Notes: generated by a model from the letters alone, not told the origin. DNA of 64,000 nucleotides from Acinetobacter indicus CIP 110367 (GCF_000488255.1 NZ_KI530759.1:1-64000); one strand, 5' to 3'; shown: positions 32,493 to 41,845, counted from the first letter of the stretch. Translations and numbers: made by a program.

Positions 32493-33521
32493 ATGGCGCT
32501 CGATCAAATTTGGAAACAGCAACTGACCCTGGTCACCTATGGCAATGAATATCTGAGCCAGGATTTGAGTTTCAGTCGCTGGCGTGCGCATCCCATTTTT
32601 AATCAGCACATGTTCTGGTTTCGCGATTTAAATTCCCAGCATCTGCTGGCCCAGCATTTTGAAATCTGGCTGGAAGGCTTAAAACGCCAGGGTACAACCC
32701 GACTGAGTCTGCACAATGCCAGTCTGCTGGTCGATGAAAAAAATCCCAATGCCAATGTCGAGTTACTACCCTACCCGCATTTTATTGTCAGCCATGAAGC
32801 ACATAAAAAATTTGCCTGGATTTGTGGCAAGGAATTGCCGGAATGGTATAACGCCGACAATGATTATGAATTTCCATCGGCACAGCGGATTGAACTGCGC
32901 CAGGAAACGTTCTGGCGTTATGAACTCAATAGTAAGCTGGCCAAAAAGGTAGAGGCCGATCTAGAACCCGCTCACTGGGATGAAATTCATCTGTTTACCG
33001 AGCAGGAGCTGTTTTCCCATACACTGGCGGCCGACTTTCAGCCACCTGAACAGCAGAATTTACCCTATTATGGTGTTCCGCTTACGGCAGATACACCTGA
33101 TCCGCATCAGCTGTCTTTATTACCGACTCACTATCAGGCCGATTATGCACATCGCATGCTGTACCGTTTAGAAGCGCTAAAAGATGATATTCAACAGAAA
33201 ATCCAGCATCCCTATAATGCAGATAATGAAGTGCTGAGTCCGGAAGAGCAGCTTGACCTGCGCCATTTTGCCCAGAAGCTGGATGATTTAAGCGCCAAAT
33301 TTATTGTCAAGGTGGCCAACCATTACCAAAGCGCCCAGCTGACGCCTGTCGCACAGCCGAATCCGCTGGAACCGTTCGCATCTGACAACAAGGCTACCCA
33401 TGCGCAAGCAGCGCATTCAGCCAAAGCCCCGTCTCATCATAAAGTTGGTGCGACTGGAGTCATCAAGCTGATTCTTATTACTGTGGTAATTTGTTTATTG
33501 GCCTATTATTTCGGACTTTAA
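32493..33521 (+). CDS. Unknown protein with a C-terminal membrane anchor
   Basis: 342 residues from ATG 32493 (MALDQIWKQQ), which has TGAGA about 9 nt upstream; an ATG at 32478 has no ribosome binding site. The body is soluble, aromatic-rich and acidic, with no signal peptide. A flexible Ala/Ser/His-rich linker (about 295-320) leads to one hydrophobic helix at the very C-terminus (GVIKLILITVVICLLAYYFGL), so the protein is probably tail-anchored facing the cytoplasm. A helical region lies near 225-285. I do not recognise the family. Its stop overlaps the convergent kinase gene by 4 bp. Confidence 0.7.
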   Translation: MALDQIWKQQLTLVTYGNEYLSQDLSFSRWRAHPIFNQHMFWFRDLNSQHLLAQHFEIWLEGLKRQGTTRLSLHNASLLVDEKNPNANVELLPYPHFIVSHEAHKKFAWICGKELPEWYNADNDYEFPSAQRIELRQETFWRYELNSKLAKKVEADLEPAHWDEIHLFTEQELFSHTLAADFQPPEQQNLPYYGVPLTADTPDPHQLSLLPTHYQADYAHRMLYRLEALKDDIQQKIQHPYNADNEVLSPEEQLDLRHFAQKLDDLSAKFIVKVANHYQSAQLTPVAQPNPLEPFASDNKATHAQAAHSAKAPSHHKVGATGVIKLILITVVICLLAYYFGL

Positions 33522-34048
33522 ACGCGATTCAGAAACCGTTCAACTTCAGTCGCTGAAGTCAGCCGAATCCAGTGCAGATGGGCATATTCGGGAGATTGTA
33601 TCAGCTGCAGATAATGCCGGCGATTTTTCTGATGGGTTTTAATCATCCACCAGACAATCGAATCGCGGCTAAACAGCTGCCTGATCGTTTCCCGATTATT
33701 GGAATTGGACCAGAGGGTCTGCTGTGAAACCGCGCGCTGCACGGCGCGTTGCACAGAACGCAGCAAATTGGTATGAAACGGTAAATCCAGCCAGATAATG
33801 GTATCGACCTGTGCCCATTTAATGGGAATGGTGCGGGTATAGTTACCATCAATCACATAGCCATTGGGTGCCTGCTCAATGGCGGCCTGAATTTTAGCAA
33901 AAAAATCTGCATCAGCACTTTGCTGCCAGTCATCTAACCAGAACAGATTATCCAGCTCAATATAGGCCAGTCCCAGCTTTTCTGCCAGCGCCCGGGCAAA
34001 AGTCGATTTGCCTGAAGCCGAAGTACCAACCACATTAATTCGCTGCAT
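33518..34048 (-). CDS. P-loop kinase-like protein (FlaR/adenylate-kinase-like)
   Basis: 176 residues. Walker A GTSASGKSTFA is at residues 8-18, followed by YIELDNLFWLDDW and YVIDGNYTRT, then IIWLDLPFHTN as the Walker B strand and an Arg-rich lid. This matches the small family annotated as topology-modulation (FlaR) or adenylate-kinase-like proteins. The substrate is unknown. It lies downstream of rplT but beyond that gene's terminator, so it probably has its own promoter. Confidence 0.75.
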   Translation of the reverse strand: MQRINVVGTSASGKSTFARALAEKLGLAYIELDNLFWLDDWQQSADADFFAKIQAAIEQAPNGYVIDGNYTRTIPIKWAQVDTIIWLDLPFHTNLLRSVQRAVQRAVSQQTLWSNSNNRETIRQLFSRDSIVWWMIKTHQKNRRHYLQLIQSPEYAHLHWIRLTSATEVERFLNRV

Positions 34049-34090
34049 ACAATTTCCCTACTCTATCATTCAGACCCTGATTCTGCGCAA

Positions 34091-34117
34091 TAAAAAAGAC
34101 CGCATAAAGCGGTCTTC
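34091..34117 (-). terminator. rpmI-rplT terminator
   Basis: On the minus strand AAGACCGC and GCGGTCTT pair around a TTTAT loop, followed by TTTTAT, 18 bp after the rplT stop. Confidence 0.9.
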
Positions 34118-34134
34118 TTTTAAGTCACGAGGAC

Positions 34135-34494
34135 TTAGGCAGCCAATGCACCTTTCGCTTTTTCAGCTAAAGCAGCAAATGCAACTGCGTCATGCATAGC
34201 GATGTCAGCAAGTACGCGACGGTCGATGATCACTTGAGCTTTCTTCAAACCAGCAATCATACGGCTGTAAGACAAGCCGTTTTGACGAGCACCAGCATTG
34301 ATACGCGCAATCCATAGAGCACGGAATTGACGTTTCTTCTGACGACGGTCACGGTAAGCGTATTGACCTGCTTTGATTACCGCTTGGAACGCTACGCGAT
34401 ATACGCGTGAACGAGCACCATAGTAACCTTTAGCACGAGCAAGAATTTTTTTATGACGGCGATGAGCCTGTACACCACGTTTTACACGAGCCAT
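34135..34494 (-). CDS. rplT: 50S ribosomal protein L20
   Basis: 119 residues, very basic, beginning [30 protein letters not shown]20 binds 23S rRNA early in 50S assembly. In E. coli it also represses the rpmI-rplT message. It lies 12 bp after rpmI and is followed by a terminator. Confidence 0.98.
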   Translation of the reverse strand: MARVKRGVQAHRRHKKILARAKGYYGARSRVYRVAFQAVIKAGQYAYRDRRQKKRQFRALWIARINAGARQNGLSYSRMIAGLKKAQVIIDRRVLADIAMHDAVAFAALAEKAKGALAA

Positions 34495-34506
34495 TTATAA
34501 ATCTCC

Positions 34507-34701
34507 TTAGATGTATGGGCACATACGACGAACTGAAGCAACGTCACTCACGTGAACCATTACACAGCCGCGCAATTGACGGATACGTTTAGCAGATTTT
34601 TTGGTCAAAATGTGGCGTTTGAACGCTTGTTTACGCTTGAAACCGTTAGCAGTCGCTTTGAAACGTTTAGCTGCACCACGGCGAGTTTTTAACTTAGCCA
34701 T
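34507..34701 (-). CDS. rpmI: 50S ribosomal protein L35
   Basis: 64 residues from ATG 34701 ([20 protein letters not shown]), with AAAGAGG upstream; an in-frame extension to 34770 is not part of the family. In E. coli rpmI directly follows infC, but here infC is about 2.4 kb upstream, so rpmI-rplT must have its own promoter within 34702-34996. Confidence 0.97.
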
Positions 34702-34996
34702 AACAACCTCTTTTAAGTACCTGTTCGGCTCATTTGCACCATTACAAACGACCTGCAGGTAAGGGAGCACGTATTCTAAAGCATCTTTGCCTAAAACAAA
34801 AGCAGATATTGCAAAAGTTGCTCGTCTTCTATCGGCAGATGAGGTCTTTGAGATTAGCAGGATCTCTCCTTTTTATTGAACAGCCAAAACATACAGATGG
34901 AACCTCTTATTTTTATAGCGGAAGACTTGTACTGACGGTCAATTCAGGAAATACTGCGCAGCGTTCCTTCTTTTGCCCAACAACAAGCTAATCCTC
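34702..34996. other. Divergent intergenic region between rpmI and the TonB-C-like gene
   Basis: These 295 bp hold no gene. They must contain the leftward promoter and leader of rpmI-rplT, the likely site of L20 autoregulation, and the rightward promoter of the gene at 34997. I could not place either by eye. Confidence 0.4.
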
Positions 34997-35725
34997 ATGA
35001 AAAAAACCATTTGCCTGAGTCTGTGTCTGGCGCTGCCGCTTAGTGCCACGCTTGCCATTGCTGCCCCTGCCGAACAACTGCAAGTACAAAAAACCTCGGC
35101 GTTGGCCGCCCATCTGACCACGCGTATTCAATGGACCGAGTTTCCGCAGCTGCGTTATAGCAATGCCGATTTAAAGCAGCAAAACCGCGCGGCCATTTTA
35201 CGGATTCATGCCGATGAATCGGGGCAAATCAACAAGGTCACGGTACAGGAAAGCACCGGACTAAAATCTTTAGATCAGCTGATTAGCCAGGCGGTAAAAC
35301 AGGCCAGAATCAAACCACATCTGGTCGATGATACCCCGGTTCCAGTGATTGGTTATCAGGTCTTTCATCTGGATTTAAAAGATACTGCTCAGGACTGCCA
35401 CTACAGCTTTGACTCGACTGTCTGGCAAGCGCAGCAAGCCGGCGCAAAAAGCGCGTTTCAATATCGCAGCCAGCCTCAACTGAACGTCACCGAAGATGAG
35501 TTAAATGGTCATGCCCGCCGGATTCAGTTCAAAATGAAAGCCGATAAATACGGCAACATCCACAAGGTTAAAATTCAGCAAGGCTCCGGCCGTTATGCGC
35601 TGGACCAGAAACTGATTCAGGCGCTGCAAGGTGCACAGGTCGATGTACCACGCAAATTCTGGATCTATAAAAAATCCAGCCTGAAAGATGAAGTCCGTTT
35701 TCAGCCTGCAGAATGTGAGGGCTAA
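34997..35725 (+). CDS. Periplasmic protein with two TonB-C-like domains
   Basis: 242 residues from ATG 34997 (MKKTICLSLCLALPLSATLAIAA signal peptide, about 1-24). Two similar segments follow: AILRIHADESGQINKVTVQESTGLKSLDQLI (about 64-95) and RIQFKMKADKYGNIHKVKIQQGSGRYALDQKLI (about 175-208). Both show the beta-alpha-beta pattern of the TonB C-terminal domain (x-V-x-S-G-x-x-x-LD). There is no membrane anchor or Pro-rich spacer, so it is not a working TonB; such proteins may bind partners in the periplasm. Two cysteines (CHY; AECEG) could form a disulfide. It stops 1 bp from the convergent yqaA-like stop. Confidence 0.7.
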   Translation: MKKTICLSLCLALPLSATLAIAAPAEQLQVQKTSALAAHLTTRIQWTEFPQLRYSNADLKQQNRAAILRIHADESGQINKVTVQESTGLKSLDQLISQAVKQARIKPHLVDDTPVPVIGYQVFHLDLKDTAQDCHYSFDSTVWQAQQAGAKSAFQYRSQPQLNVTEDELNGHARRIQFKMKADKYGNIHKVKIQQGSGRYALDQKLIQALQGAQVDVPRKFWIYKKSSLKDEVRFQPAECEG

Positions 35726-35726
35726 A

Positions 35727-36149
35727 CTAGAACATGGCATAAGCCAGATAAATAAACAGATAACGCCCGATTTTGGCTACACTCACCATCAGCAGAAATC
35801 GGGCGAAGTTTTCTTTCATTAAACCGGCAATTAGGGTGATTGGATCACCAATCACCGGCACCCAGCTCAGCAGTAAGGACCAGAAGCCATATTTCCGATA
35901 AATCTGCTGTGCCTGCTGCAGCTTGGGTTCAGACACCGGAAACCAGCGCTTGTCTTTATACTGCTCGATCTTGAGTCCTAACCACCAGTTCACACAGCTG
36001 CCCAGAATATTGCCCAGACTGGCGATGGCTATTAAAGCCATCACCGAATGTTGCTCTTGAATGAGCAGGCCCAGTAATACCGCTTCAGATTGCAACGGCA
36101 ATAAGGTAGCCGCCCCAAAGGCCGACAGAAATAACAGCAGATAAGCCAT
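35727..36149 (-). CDS. YqaA-family (VTT/DedA-like) inner-membrane protein
   Basis: 140 residues with three to four hydrophobic segments. It starts MAYLLLFLSAFGAATLLPLQSE and carries the SNARE-associated/VTT signature (LGNILGSCVNWWLGL, then SWVPVIGDPITLIAGLMKENF). Relatives of DedA move phospholipid or undecaprenyl-phosphate carriers across membranes; this short YqaA subgroup is not characterised. Confidence 0.82.
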   Translation of the reverse strand: MAYLLLFLSAFGAATLLPLQSEAVLLGLLIQEQHSVMALIAIASLGNILGSCVNWWLGLKIEQYKDKRWFPVSEPKLQQAQQIYRKYGFWSLLLSWVPVIGDPITLIAGLMKENFARFLLMVSVAKIGRYLFIYLAYAMF

Positions 36150-36193
36150 AACAGATGCAGTTAACAGGTTCTGCCCATCTTAACTGAAATCAC

Positions 36194-36219
36194 AAAAAAA
36201 GCACCCGAAGATGCTTTAG
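36194..36219 (-). terminator. Terminator of the glutathione transferase gene
   Basis: On the minus strand AAAGCATC and GGTGCTTT pair (one G-T) around a very stable TTCG tetraloop, followed by T-run. Confidence 0.85.
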
Positions 36220-36238
36220 GTGATTTTATGATGATTAT

Positions 36239-36856
36239 TTAAACCTGAATCGCCAGGGCGCGTTGTACTGCCGGACGGGCGGTTAAACGCTCAATATAAT
36301 CCTGCACATGCGGATAATCTTCTAGCGGAATCTGCTGCCATTCATGGCGTAACAACCACGGTAAAATCGCCATATCGGCAATTGAATATTCACCGGCTAC
36401 ATATTTCTGCCCGATCAGCTGCTTGTTTAACACGCTATACAGACGTTTGCTTTCATTGACATAACGCTCGGTGGCATAGGCAATACGCTCGGGTGCAAAG
36501 CGGCTAAAGTGATGGTTCTGACCGAGCATCGGGCCTAAGCCACCCATTTGCCACATCAGCCACTGCTCCACCTCTACCCGCTCGAGCTCATCTACCGGAT
36601 AGAACATGCCGGTTTTACGGCCCAAATATTGCAAGATCGCCCCCGATTCAAAAATCGAAATCGGCTGGCCATTCGGTCCATCCTGATCGACGATAGCTGG
36701 AATTTTATTGTTGGGAGAAATGCGCAGAAAATCTGGCTGGAACTGGTCGTTTTCAAGGATGTTAATCGGGAAAATCTGGTATGGCAGCGCCATTTCTTCT
36801 AAGGCAATCGTAATTTTATGACCATTGGGCGTGCCCCAATAATAAAGATCAATCAT
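36239..36856 (-). CDS. Glutathione S-transferase family protein, YfcG-like
   Basis: 205 residues. The thioredoxin-like N-terminal domain (1-80) has LYYWGTPNGHKITIALEE and NNKIPAIVDQDGPNGQPISIFESGAIL, the glutathione-binding SNAIL-like region. The C-terminal helical domain has YSIADMAILPWL. The TPNGHK start and PNNKIPAIVD are shared with YfcG/YghU disulfide-bond oxidoreductases, which reduce disulfides using glutathione. It interrupts the infC-rpmI junction and has its own terminator. Confidence 0.88.
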   Translation of the reverse strand: MIDLYYWGTPNGHKITIALEEMALPYQIFPINILENDQFQPDFLRISPNNKIPAIVDQDGPNGQPISIFESGAILQYLGRKTGMFYPVDELERVEVEQWLMWQMGGLGPMLGQNHHFSRFAPERIAYATERYVNESKRLYSVLNKQLIGQKYVAGEYSIADMAILPWLLRHEWQQIPLEDYPHVQDYIERLTARPAVQRALAIQV

Positions 36857-37083
36857 GTGTATATCCTTGCGCTCTTGTCGTTGTCATGTGTTATTGCTCT
36901 GCCGTTAAAGATACGAGATAAGCCTGAGCAGGGCAACTGTTGTCACATAAAAATTAAACACCAGAGATGACCCGCAGCTGTTCGAAAGTCACCGAGCTTT
37001 TATCATGCAAAGTATGCTGAGCTGCTCAACATACCGAACGATCATTACGTCAAAATATTAGTGACCTCATAAACTGTAGTCAC

Positions 37084-37113
37084 AAAAAAAGCACTGCTGG
37101 GCAGTGCTTTTTT
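37084..37113 (-). terminator. infC terminator
   Basis: AAAGCACTGC and GCAGTGCTTT pair perfectly around a 3-base loop with T-runs in both directions. It lies 14 bp after infC, so thrS-infC transcription ends here rather than running into rpmI as in E. coli. Confidence 0.92.
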
Positions 37114-37126
37114 GATTCGGAGATGC

Positions 37127-37678
37127 TTACTTTTTCTTTTTCGGTCCAAGCAGCATACCCATTTGACGACCTTCCATTTTTGGCGCCTGTTCAACTACAC
37201 CAATTTCAGCTACATCCGCTTCAATTTTCTGTAATTGTGCCAGACCCAATTGTTGGTGCGCCATTTCACGACCACGGAAACGCAGTGTGATTTTGACTTT
37301 GTTGCCTTCTTCCAAGAACTTTAAAATGGCACGCAGTTTTACGTTGTAGTCACCTACATCGGTTGCTGGGCGCAATTTAATTTCTTTTACCTGCACTTGA
37401 TGCTGCTTTTTCTTGGCATCTTTTTGCTTTTGCTTCAGGTCAAACAAGTGCTTGTTGTAATCCATGATTTTACAAACAGGCGGCTCTGCATTTGCCACAA
37501 TCTCAACGAGGTCAAGATCTGCATCCTCTGCAGCACGCAATGCTTCCGCTAAAGAAACAATTCCTTTTTGTTCACCATCCGCTGCAACGAGGCGTACTTC
37601 TTTTGCACGGATCTCGTCATTAATTGCAGGGCGGTTACTCTTAGCACCTTGTTGTTGGTTACGGTCAGGCTGTTTAAT
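37127..37678 (-). CDS. infC: Translation initiation factor IF-3, ATT start
   Basis: 183 residues when started at ATT (37676-37678), giving (M)[29 protein letters not shown]; a search limited to ATG gives a protein 46 residues too short. IF-3 keeps 30S subunits free and rejects wrong initiator codons. The N-terminal domain ([17 protein letters not shown]) and C-terminal domain ([39 protein letters not shown]) are complete. GGAG at the end of thrS sits 8 nt before ATT. A rare AUU start is the known basis of IF-3 autorepression in enterobacteria. Confidence 0.96.
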   Translation of the reverse strand: MKQPDRNQQQGAKSNRPAINDEIRAKEVRLVAADGEQKGIVSLAEALRAAEDADLDLVEIVANAEPPVCKIMDYNKHLFDLKQKQKDAKKKQHQVQVKEIKLRPATDVGDYNVKLRAILKFLEEGNKVKITLRFRGREMAHQQLGLAQLQKIEADVAEIGVVEQAPKMEGRQMGMLLGPKKKK

Positions 37679-37683
37679 CTTTC

Positions 37684-39606
37684 TTACTCCACAATGTACC
37701 GGCCGCGTTCGGCAACGGCTGCTTTTACTAGGTCAACGAAAGCATCAATTGACATAGTACCCAAATTTTTTCCTGAGCGGGTACGCACGTTCACTGTACC
37801 TTCCTCTACTTCACGGTCGCCAAGAACCAGCAAGTAAGGAATACGCTCTAAAGTACGTTCACGAATCTTAAAGCCGATTTTCTCATTTCTCAAGTCAGAA
37901 ATCGCACGAATACCGTTTTCTTTCAGTTTCTCGACGACTGACCCACAGGCTTCAGCTTGCGCGTCGGTAATATTCATTACACAGGCTTGTGTTGGCGATA
38001 ACCAAGGTGGCATAAAGCCTGCATAATGCTCAATAAGTATACCAATAAAACGCTCAAAACTTCCAAGAATCGCACGGTGTAACATTACCGGCTGATCACG
38101 GTCGTTATCTTCCGTCACATAAGAAGCATCTAAACGTTCTGGCAAGTTAAAGTCACACTGAATGGTACCGCACTGCCATACACGGCCTAAGCAGTCTTTC
38201 AATGAGAATTCAATTTTCGGACCATAGAATGCGCCTTCACCCGGCTGTAGTTCCCAGGCCAGACCCGCTGCATCTAAAGCATCGGCCAGTGATTTTTCTG
38301 CCAGATCCCACAGTGCATCATCACCCACACGTTTTTCAGGACGAGTCGATAACTTCATTTGCACATCTTCAAAGCCAAAGTCTTTGTAGACATCTAAGGT
38401 TAACTGAATAAAGTCAGCAACCTCTTGGCCAATCTGCTCTTTGGTACAGAAAATATGCGCATCATCTTGAGTGAAACCACGTACCCGCATAATACCGTGC
38501 AATGAACCCGATGGCTCGTTACGGTGACATGAACCAAATTCTGCCAGACGGATTGGTAAATCACGATACGACTTTAGGCCCTGGTTAAACACCTGCACGT
38601 GACATGGGCAGTTCATTGGCTTCACTGCGTAGTTACGGTTTTCAGAATGCGTGGTAAACATGTTTTCCGCATAGTTCGCGGCATGACCCGATTTTTCCCA
38701 TAAGGTGAAATCGACCACCTGCGGGGTACGGATTTCCTGATAACCGTTGTCCTGCTGCACTTTACGCATGTACTGTTCCAGCACCTGGTAAATGGTCCAG
38801 CCATTTGGATGCCAGAACACCATACCCGGCGCTTCTTCCTGCATATGGAACAGGTCTAAGGCTTTACCAATTTTACGGTGGTCACGCTTTTCTGCTTCTT
38901 CAATACGTTTGATGTAGGCAGCCAGCTGTTTCTTGTCAGCCCAGGCGGTACCATAAATCCGTTGCAGCTGCTCGTTTTTGGCATCACCGCGCCAGTAAGC
39001 ACCCGAGATTTTGGTCAGCTTGAATGATTTTAAGAATTTGGTATTTGGTACGTGCGGACCACGGCACATATCCAGATAGTCCTGATGGTAGTACAAGCCC
39101 ATTTGAGTTTCTTCAGGCATGTCTGCAATCAGGCGCAGTTTGTATTCTTCGCCACGCGCAGTGAATTCAGCAATGACTTCATCACGCGGGGTCATTTTTT
39201 TCACAACATCGTAGTCCTGGTCGATGAGCTTTTTCATACGCTCTTCGATGGCCGCCATGTCATCTAAAGTAAATGGACGTGGCATCCAGATGTCATAGTA
39301 GAAACCTTCTTCAATGACTGGACCAATCACCATTTTTGCTTCAGGGAACAATTGTTTTACCGCATGGCCCACCAGGTGCGCACAAGAGTGACGAATAATT
39401 TCGACCCCTTCTTCGTCTTTCGGTGTGATGATTTGTAAGGTGGCATCTTCAGTAATTAAATCGCAGGCATCGACTAAACGATCGTTCACACGACCTGCCA
39501 CAGTATTTTTGGCAAGACCTGGGCCGATGCTTTGTGCAACTTCCATCACAGATACGGCTTGATCAAATTGTTTTTGATCACCATTCGGCAAAGTGATAAT
39601 TGGCAT
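37684..39606 (-). CDS. thrS: Threonyl-tRNA synthetase
   Basis: 640 residues. The TGS domain (1-60) and editing domain ([19 protein letters not shown], about 73, and the CRGPHV zinc site) are followed by the class II core ([41 protein letters not shown]). The catalytic zinc ligand Cys is in NCPCH. The C-terminal anticodon-binding domain has [29 protein letters not shown]. It charges tRNA-Thr. It is cotranscribed with infC, whose start is 5 bp past the thrS stop. The leader has an apparent autoregulatory hairpin. Confidence 0.98.
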   Translation of the reverse strand: MPIITLPNGDQKQFDQAVSVMEVAQSIGPGLAKNTVAGRVNDRLVDACDLITEDATLQIITPKDEEGVEIIRHSCAHLVGHAVKQLFPEAKMVIGPVIEEGFYYDIWMPRPFTLDDMAAIEERMKKLIDQDYDVVKKMTPRDEVIAEFTARGEEYKLRLIADMPEETQMGLYYHQDYLDMCRGPHVPNTKFLKSFKLTKISGAYWRGDAKNEQLQRIYGTAWADKKQLAAYIKRIEEAEKRDHRKIGKALDLFHMQEEAPGMVFWHPNGWTIYQVLEQYMRKVQQDNGYQEIRTPQVVDFTLWEKSGHAANYAENMFTTHSENRNYAVKPMNCPCHVQVFNQGLKSYRDLPIRLAEFGSCHRNEPSGSLHGIMRVRGFTQDDAHIFCTKEQIGQEVADFIQLTLDVYKDFGFEDVQMKLSTRPEKRVGDDALWDLAEKSLADALDAAGLAWELQPGEGAFYGPKIEFSLKDCLGRVWQCGTIQCDFNLPERLDASYVTEDNDRDQPVMLHRAILGSFERFIGILIEHYAGFMPPWLSPTQACVMNITDAQAEACGSVVEKLKENGIRAISDLRNEKIGFKIRERTLERIPYLLVLGDREVEEGTVNVRTRSGKNLGTMSIDAFVDLVKAAVAERGRYIVE

Positions 39607-39651
39607 AGAAAATCCTTAAGGAGTGATGCCCCGTACCATGGAGCATGTCAC
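39604..39651 (-). promoter_or_regulatory. thrS translational operator: tRNA-Thr anticodon-arm mimic plus ribosome binding site
   Basis: On the minus strand GTGA(CA)TGCTCC pairs with GGGGCATCAC (39623-39651) as ten pairs with a two-base bulge and one G-T pair. It closes a 7-base loop ATGGTAC. Placed as an anticodon loop this has U at position 33, GGU at 34-36 and A at 37: the anticodon of tRNA-Thr reading ACC/ACU, with G35 and U36 that ThrRS reads. TCCTT and the Shine-Dalgarno AAGGA follow directly, then ATG. In E. coli ThrRS binds such a hairpin in its own mRNA and blocks the ribosome. Binding here is inference. Confidence 0.7.
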
Positions 39652-40103
39652 CGCGAGATTATGATCGAGGAGAACCTCAAAAGATAAAAAACGGTGGTAA
39701 ATAAAAAATCGACTAGAATTTTACACGTCTTGGCGCGGTGATTAAACCTTTTCTCCGAGAAAATTCAAATTAAGCCTCGTGTTTATGCTTAATTTTTTCC
39801 GATTTAAAAAAATGTGCTGCATGGGCCAATTTTATTTCCGGATTTACCGGTCAAACGGATGATGTGGCTTTTTATATGCTGATCTGGCCAATCTATCTGC
39901 AACTGCTATCATCAGCTACACCCAGATAAAAAAGAAATATCTCCATACAATTTTACCGGATCAAAAAAGGTTTATATTTCAGATGATAGCGTGCCTATTC
40001 AGCAGCAATACCGCTCACTCGACTAAAGAATAACTGCAAGCCTGCACTGAAATGAATATCTTTAAACCAGAGAAACAATAAATATGATTAGGGAGTAATA
40101 ATA
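39652..40103. other. Divergent intergenic region, thrS leader and acyl-CoA synthetase upstream region
   Basis: No gene is visible. The left part is the thrS leader; a possible minus-strand thrS promoter is TTGAAT, 17 bp, TTAATC at about 39740-39770. The leader also holds CACCG, which could pair with CGGTG beside the operator hairpin. The right part leads to the gene at 40104, with AGGGAG as ribosome binding site. No further repeat or RNA gene was recognised. Confidence 0.4.
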
Positions 40104-41747
40104 ATGGTTAGCGCATATGATCAATTGCCGCGTACCCCTGCCAATTTCGTGGCCTTGTCTCCACTGAGATACCTTGAACGCGCTGCTTATATCTACCCGC
40201 ATCAGGACGCCATTATTCACGGTAAACGCCGCATTACCTGGCGAGAAAAATATCAACGTTGCCGCCAGTTTGCCCATCAGCTACAACAGCTGGGGGTCGG
40301 CAAGAATGATACCGTGTCCACCTTACTCCCGAACGTACCAGCCATGCTGGAAGCACATTTTGCCGTACCAATGGCAGGCGCCGTCCTCAATACCCTCAAC
40401 ACCCGGCTCGATGCCAAAAGTCTGGCCTTTATGCTGGAACATGCCGAATCCAAAGTGTTACTGGTTGATCCGGAATTTTCCGCCGTGGCCAAAGAAGCGC
40501 TGGCGCTGGTGCCACAAGAGATTTTTGTGATTGATGTTGAAGATGAGCTGTATGAGCAGTGCTTTACTGCCCCGATTGGCCAGATTGAATATGAAGACTG
40601 GCTGGCTGAAGGCGATGCCAATTTTGAATGGTCACTCCCACAAGATGAATGGGATGCGATTAGCCTGAACTATACCTCTGGCACCACTGGCAACCCGAAA
40701 GGCGTGGTCTATCATCATCGTGGGGCTTATATCAATGCCGCCAGTAATATTATTGCCTGCGGCATGACCCCGCGCGCGACCTATTTATGGACCTTGCCGC
40801 TGTTCCACTGCAATGGCTGGTGTTTTGCCTGGACCATGGCGGCCAATGGCGGCACCAATATCTGCCTGCGCAAAGTCGATCCTGAACTGATTTTTAAGCT
40901 GATTGCTGAACACAAAGTTGATTACTTCTGCGGCGCACCGATTGTACTGTCGATGCTGATTAATGCCCCGGAACAGCAGCAGATCAAAATTGAGCATCGC
41001 GTAGAAGTGATGGTGGCCGGTGCTGCACCACCTGCGGCGATTATTGAAGGGATGCGTAATCTGGGCATTAACGTGACCCATGTTTATGGCTTAACTGAAA
41101 CCTATGGCCCATCGGCGCTATGTGCATCACAAGCTGGCTGGTCCGAACTGACCATTCAGGAACAGGCGCAATTGCATTCACGCCAAGGCGTGCCGTATCC
41201 GCTGCAAGATGGCATGAAAGTCCTCGACCCGGAGACCATGCAACCGGTACCGAACGATGGCGAAACCATGGGCGAAATTATGTTCCGTGGCAATATCGTG
41301 ATGAAAGGCTATTTAAAAAATCCGGAAGCGACGGCCGAAGCCTTTGCCGGTGGCTGGTTCCATACCGGCGACCTGGCCGTTTGCCAGCCGGATGGCTATG
41401 CCAAAATTACCGACCGCTCCAAGGATGTGATTATTTCCGGCGGTGAAAATATTTCCTCGCTGGAAGTTGAAGAAGTGTTGTATCAGCACCCTGCGGTCCT
41501 CACCGCGGCAGTGGTGGCCAAACCGGATCCGCGCTGGCAGGAAGTGCCGTGCGCCTTTATTGAAATTAAAGAAGGTAAAACCGTGACCGAAGATGAAATC
41601 ATTACCTTCTGCCAGCAGCATCTGGCGCGCTTTAAAGTGCCAAAAGAAGTGGTGATTACCGAGATTCCTAAAACCTCGACCGGCAAATTACAGAAGTTTG
41701 TATTACGTGAATGGGCCAAAGAACGCGCTGTCGGCGAGTTCGGTTAA
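40104..41747 (+). CDS. Acyl-CoA synthetase (AMP-binding, DmdB/medium-chain-like)
   Basis: 547 residues. The adenylate-forming fold has the P-loop LNYTSGTTGNPKGVVYHHRGAY (about residue 187), LPLFHCNGWCFAW, VYGLTETYGPS, GWFHTGDLAV and the C-terminal catalytic lysine in KTSTGKLQKFVLR. It activates a carboxylic acid to acyl-AMP and then acyl-CoA. The HCNGWCF motif places it near DmdB (methylmercaptopropionate-CoA ligase) and plant-type acyl-activating enzymes, so short or medium-chain acids are likely; the exact substrate is not determinable. Monocistronic, with a shared bidirectional terminator. Confidence 0.88.
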   Translation: MVSAYDQLPRTPANFVALSPLRYLERAAYIYPHQDAIIHGKRRITWREKYQRCRQFAHQLQQLGVGKNDTVSTLLPNVPAMLEAHFAVPMAGAVLNTLNTRLDAKSLAFMLEHAESKVLLVDPEFSAVAKEALALVPQEIFVIDVEDELYEQCFTAPIGQIEYEDWLAEGDANFEWSLPQDEWDAISLNYTSGTTGNPKGVVYHHRGAYINAASNIIACGMTPRATYLWTLPLFHCNGWCFAWTMAANGGTNICLRKVDPELIFKLIAEHKVDYFCGAPIVLSMLINAPEQQQIKIEHRVEVMVAGAAPPAAIIEGMRNLGINVTHVYGLTETYGPSALCASQAGWSELTIQEQAQLHSRQGVPYPLQDGMKVLDPETMQPVPNDGETMGEIMFRGNIVMKGYLKNPEATAEAFAGGWFHTGDLAVCQPDGYAKITDRSKDVIISGGENISSLEVEEVLYQHPAVLTAAVVAKPDPRWQEVPCAFIEIKEGKTVTEDEIITFCQQHLARFKVPKEVVITEIPKTSTGKLQKFVLREWAKERAVGEFG

Positions 41748-41817
41748 AGCCAGCCGAGATGTTGATGCGGGTCATAGTGCCCGTTTTCACATCAGTCACC
41801 CAAAAATGAACCGCAAT

Positions 41818-41845
41818 AAAAAAACGACTCCATTGAGTCGTTTTT
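41818..41845. terminator. Bidirectional terminator between the acyl-CoA synthetase and darP
   Basis: AAAAACGACTC and GAGTCGTTTTT pair around CATT with A/T runs on both sides, suited to both convergent genes. Confidence 0.9.
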
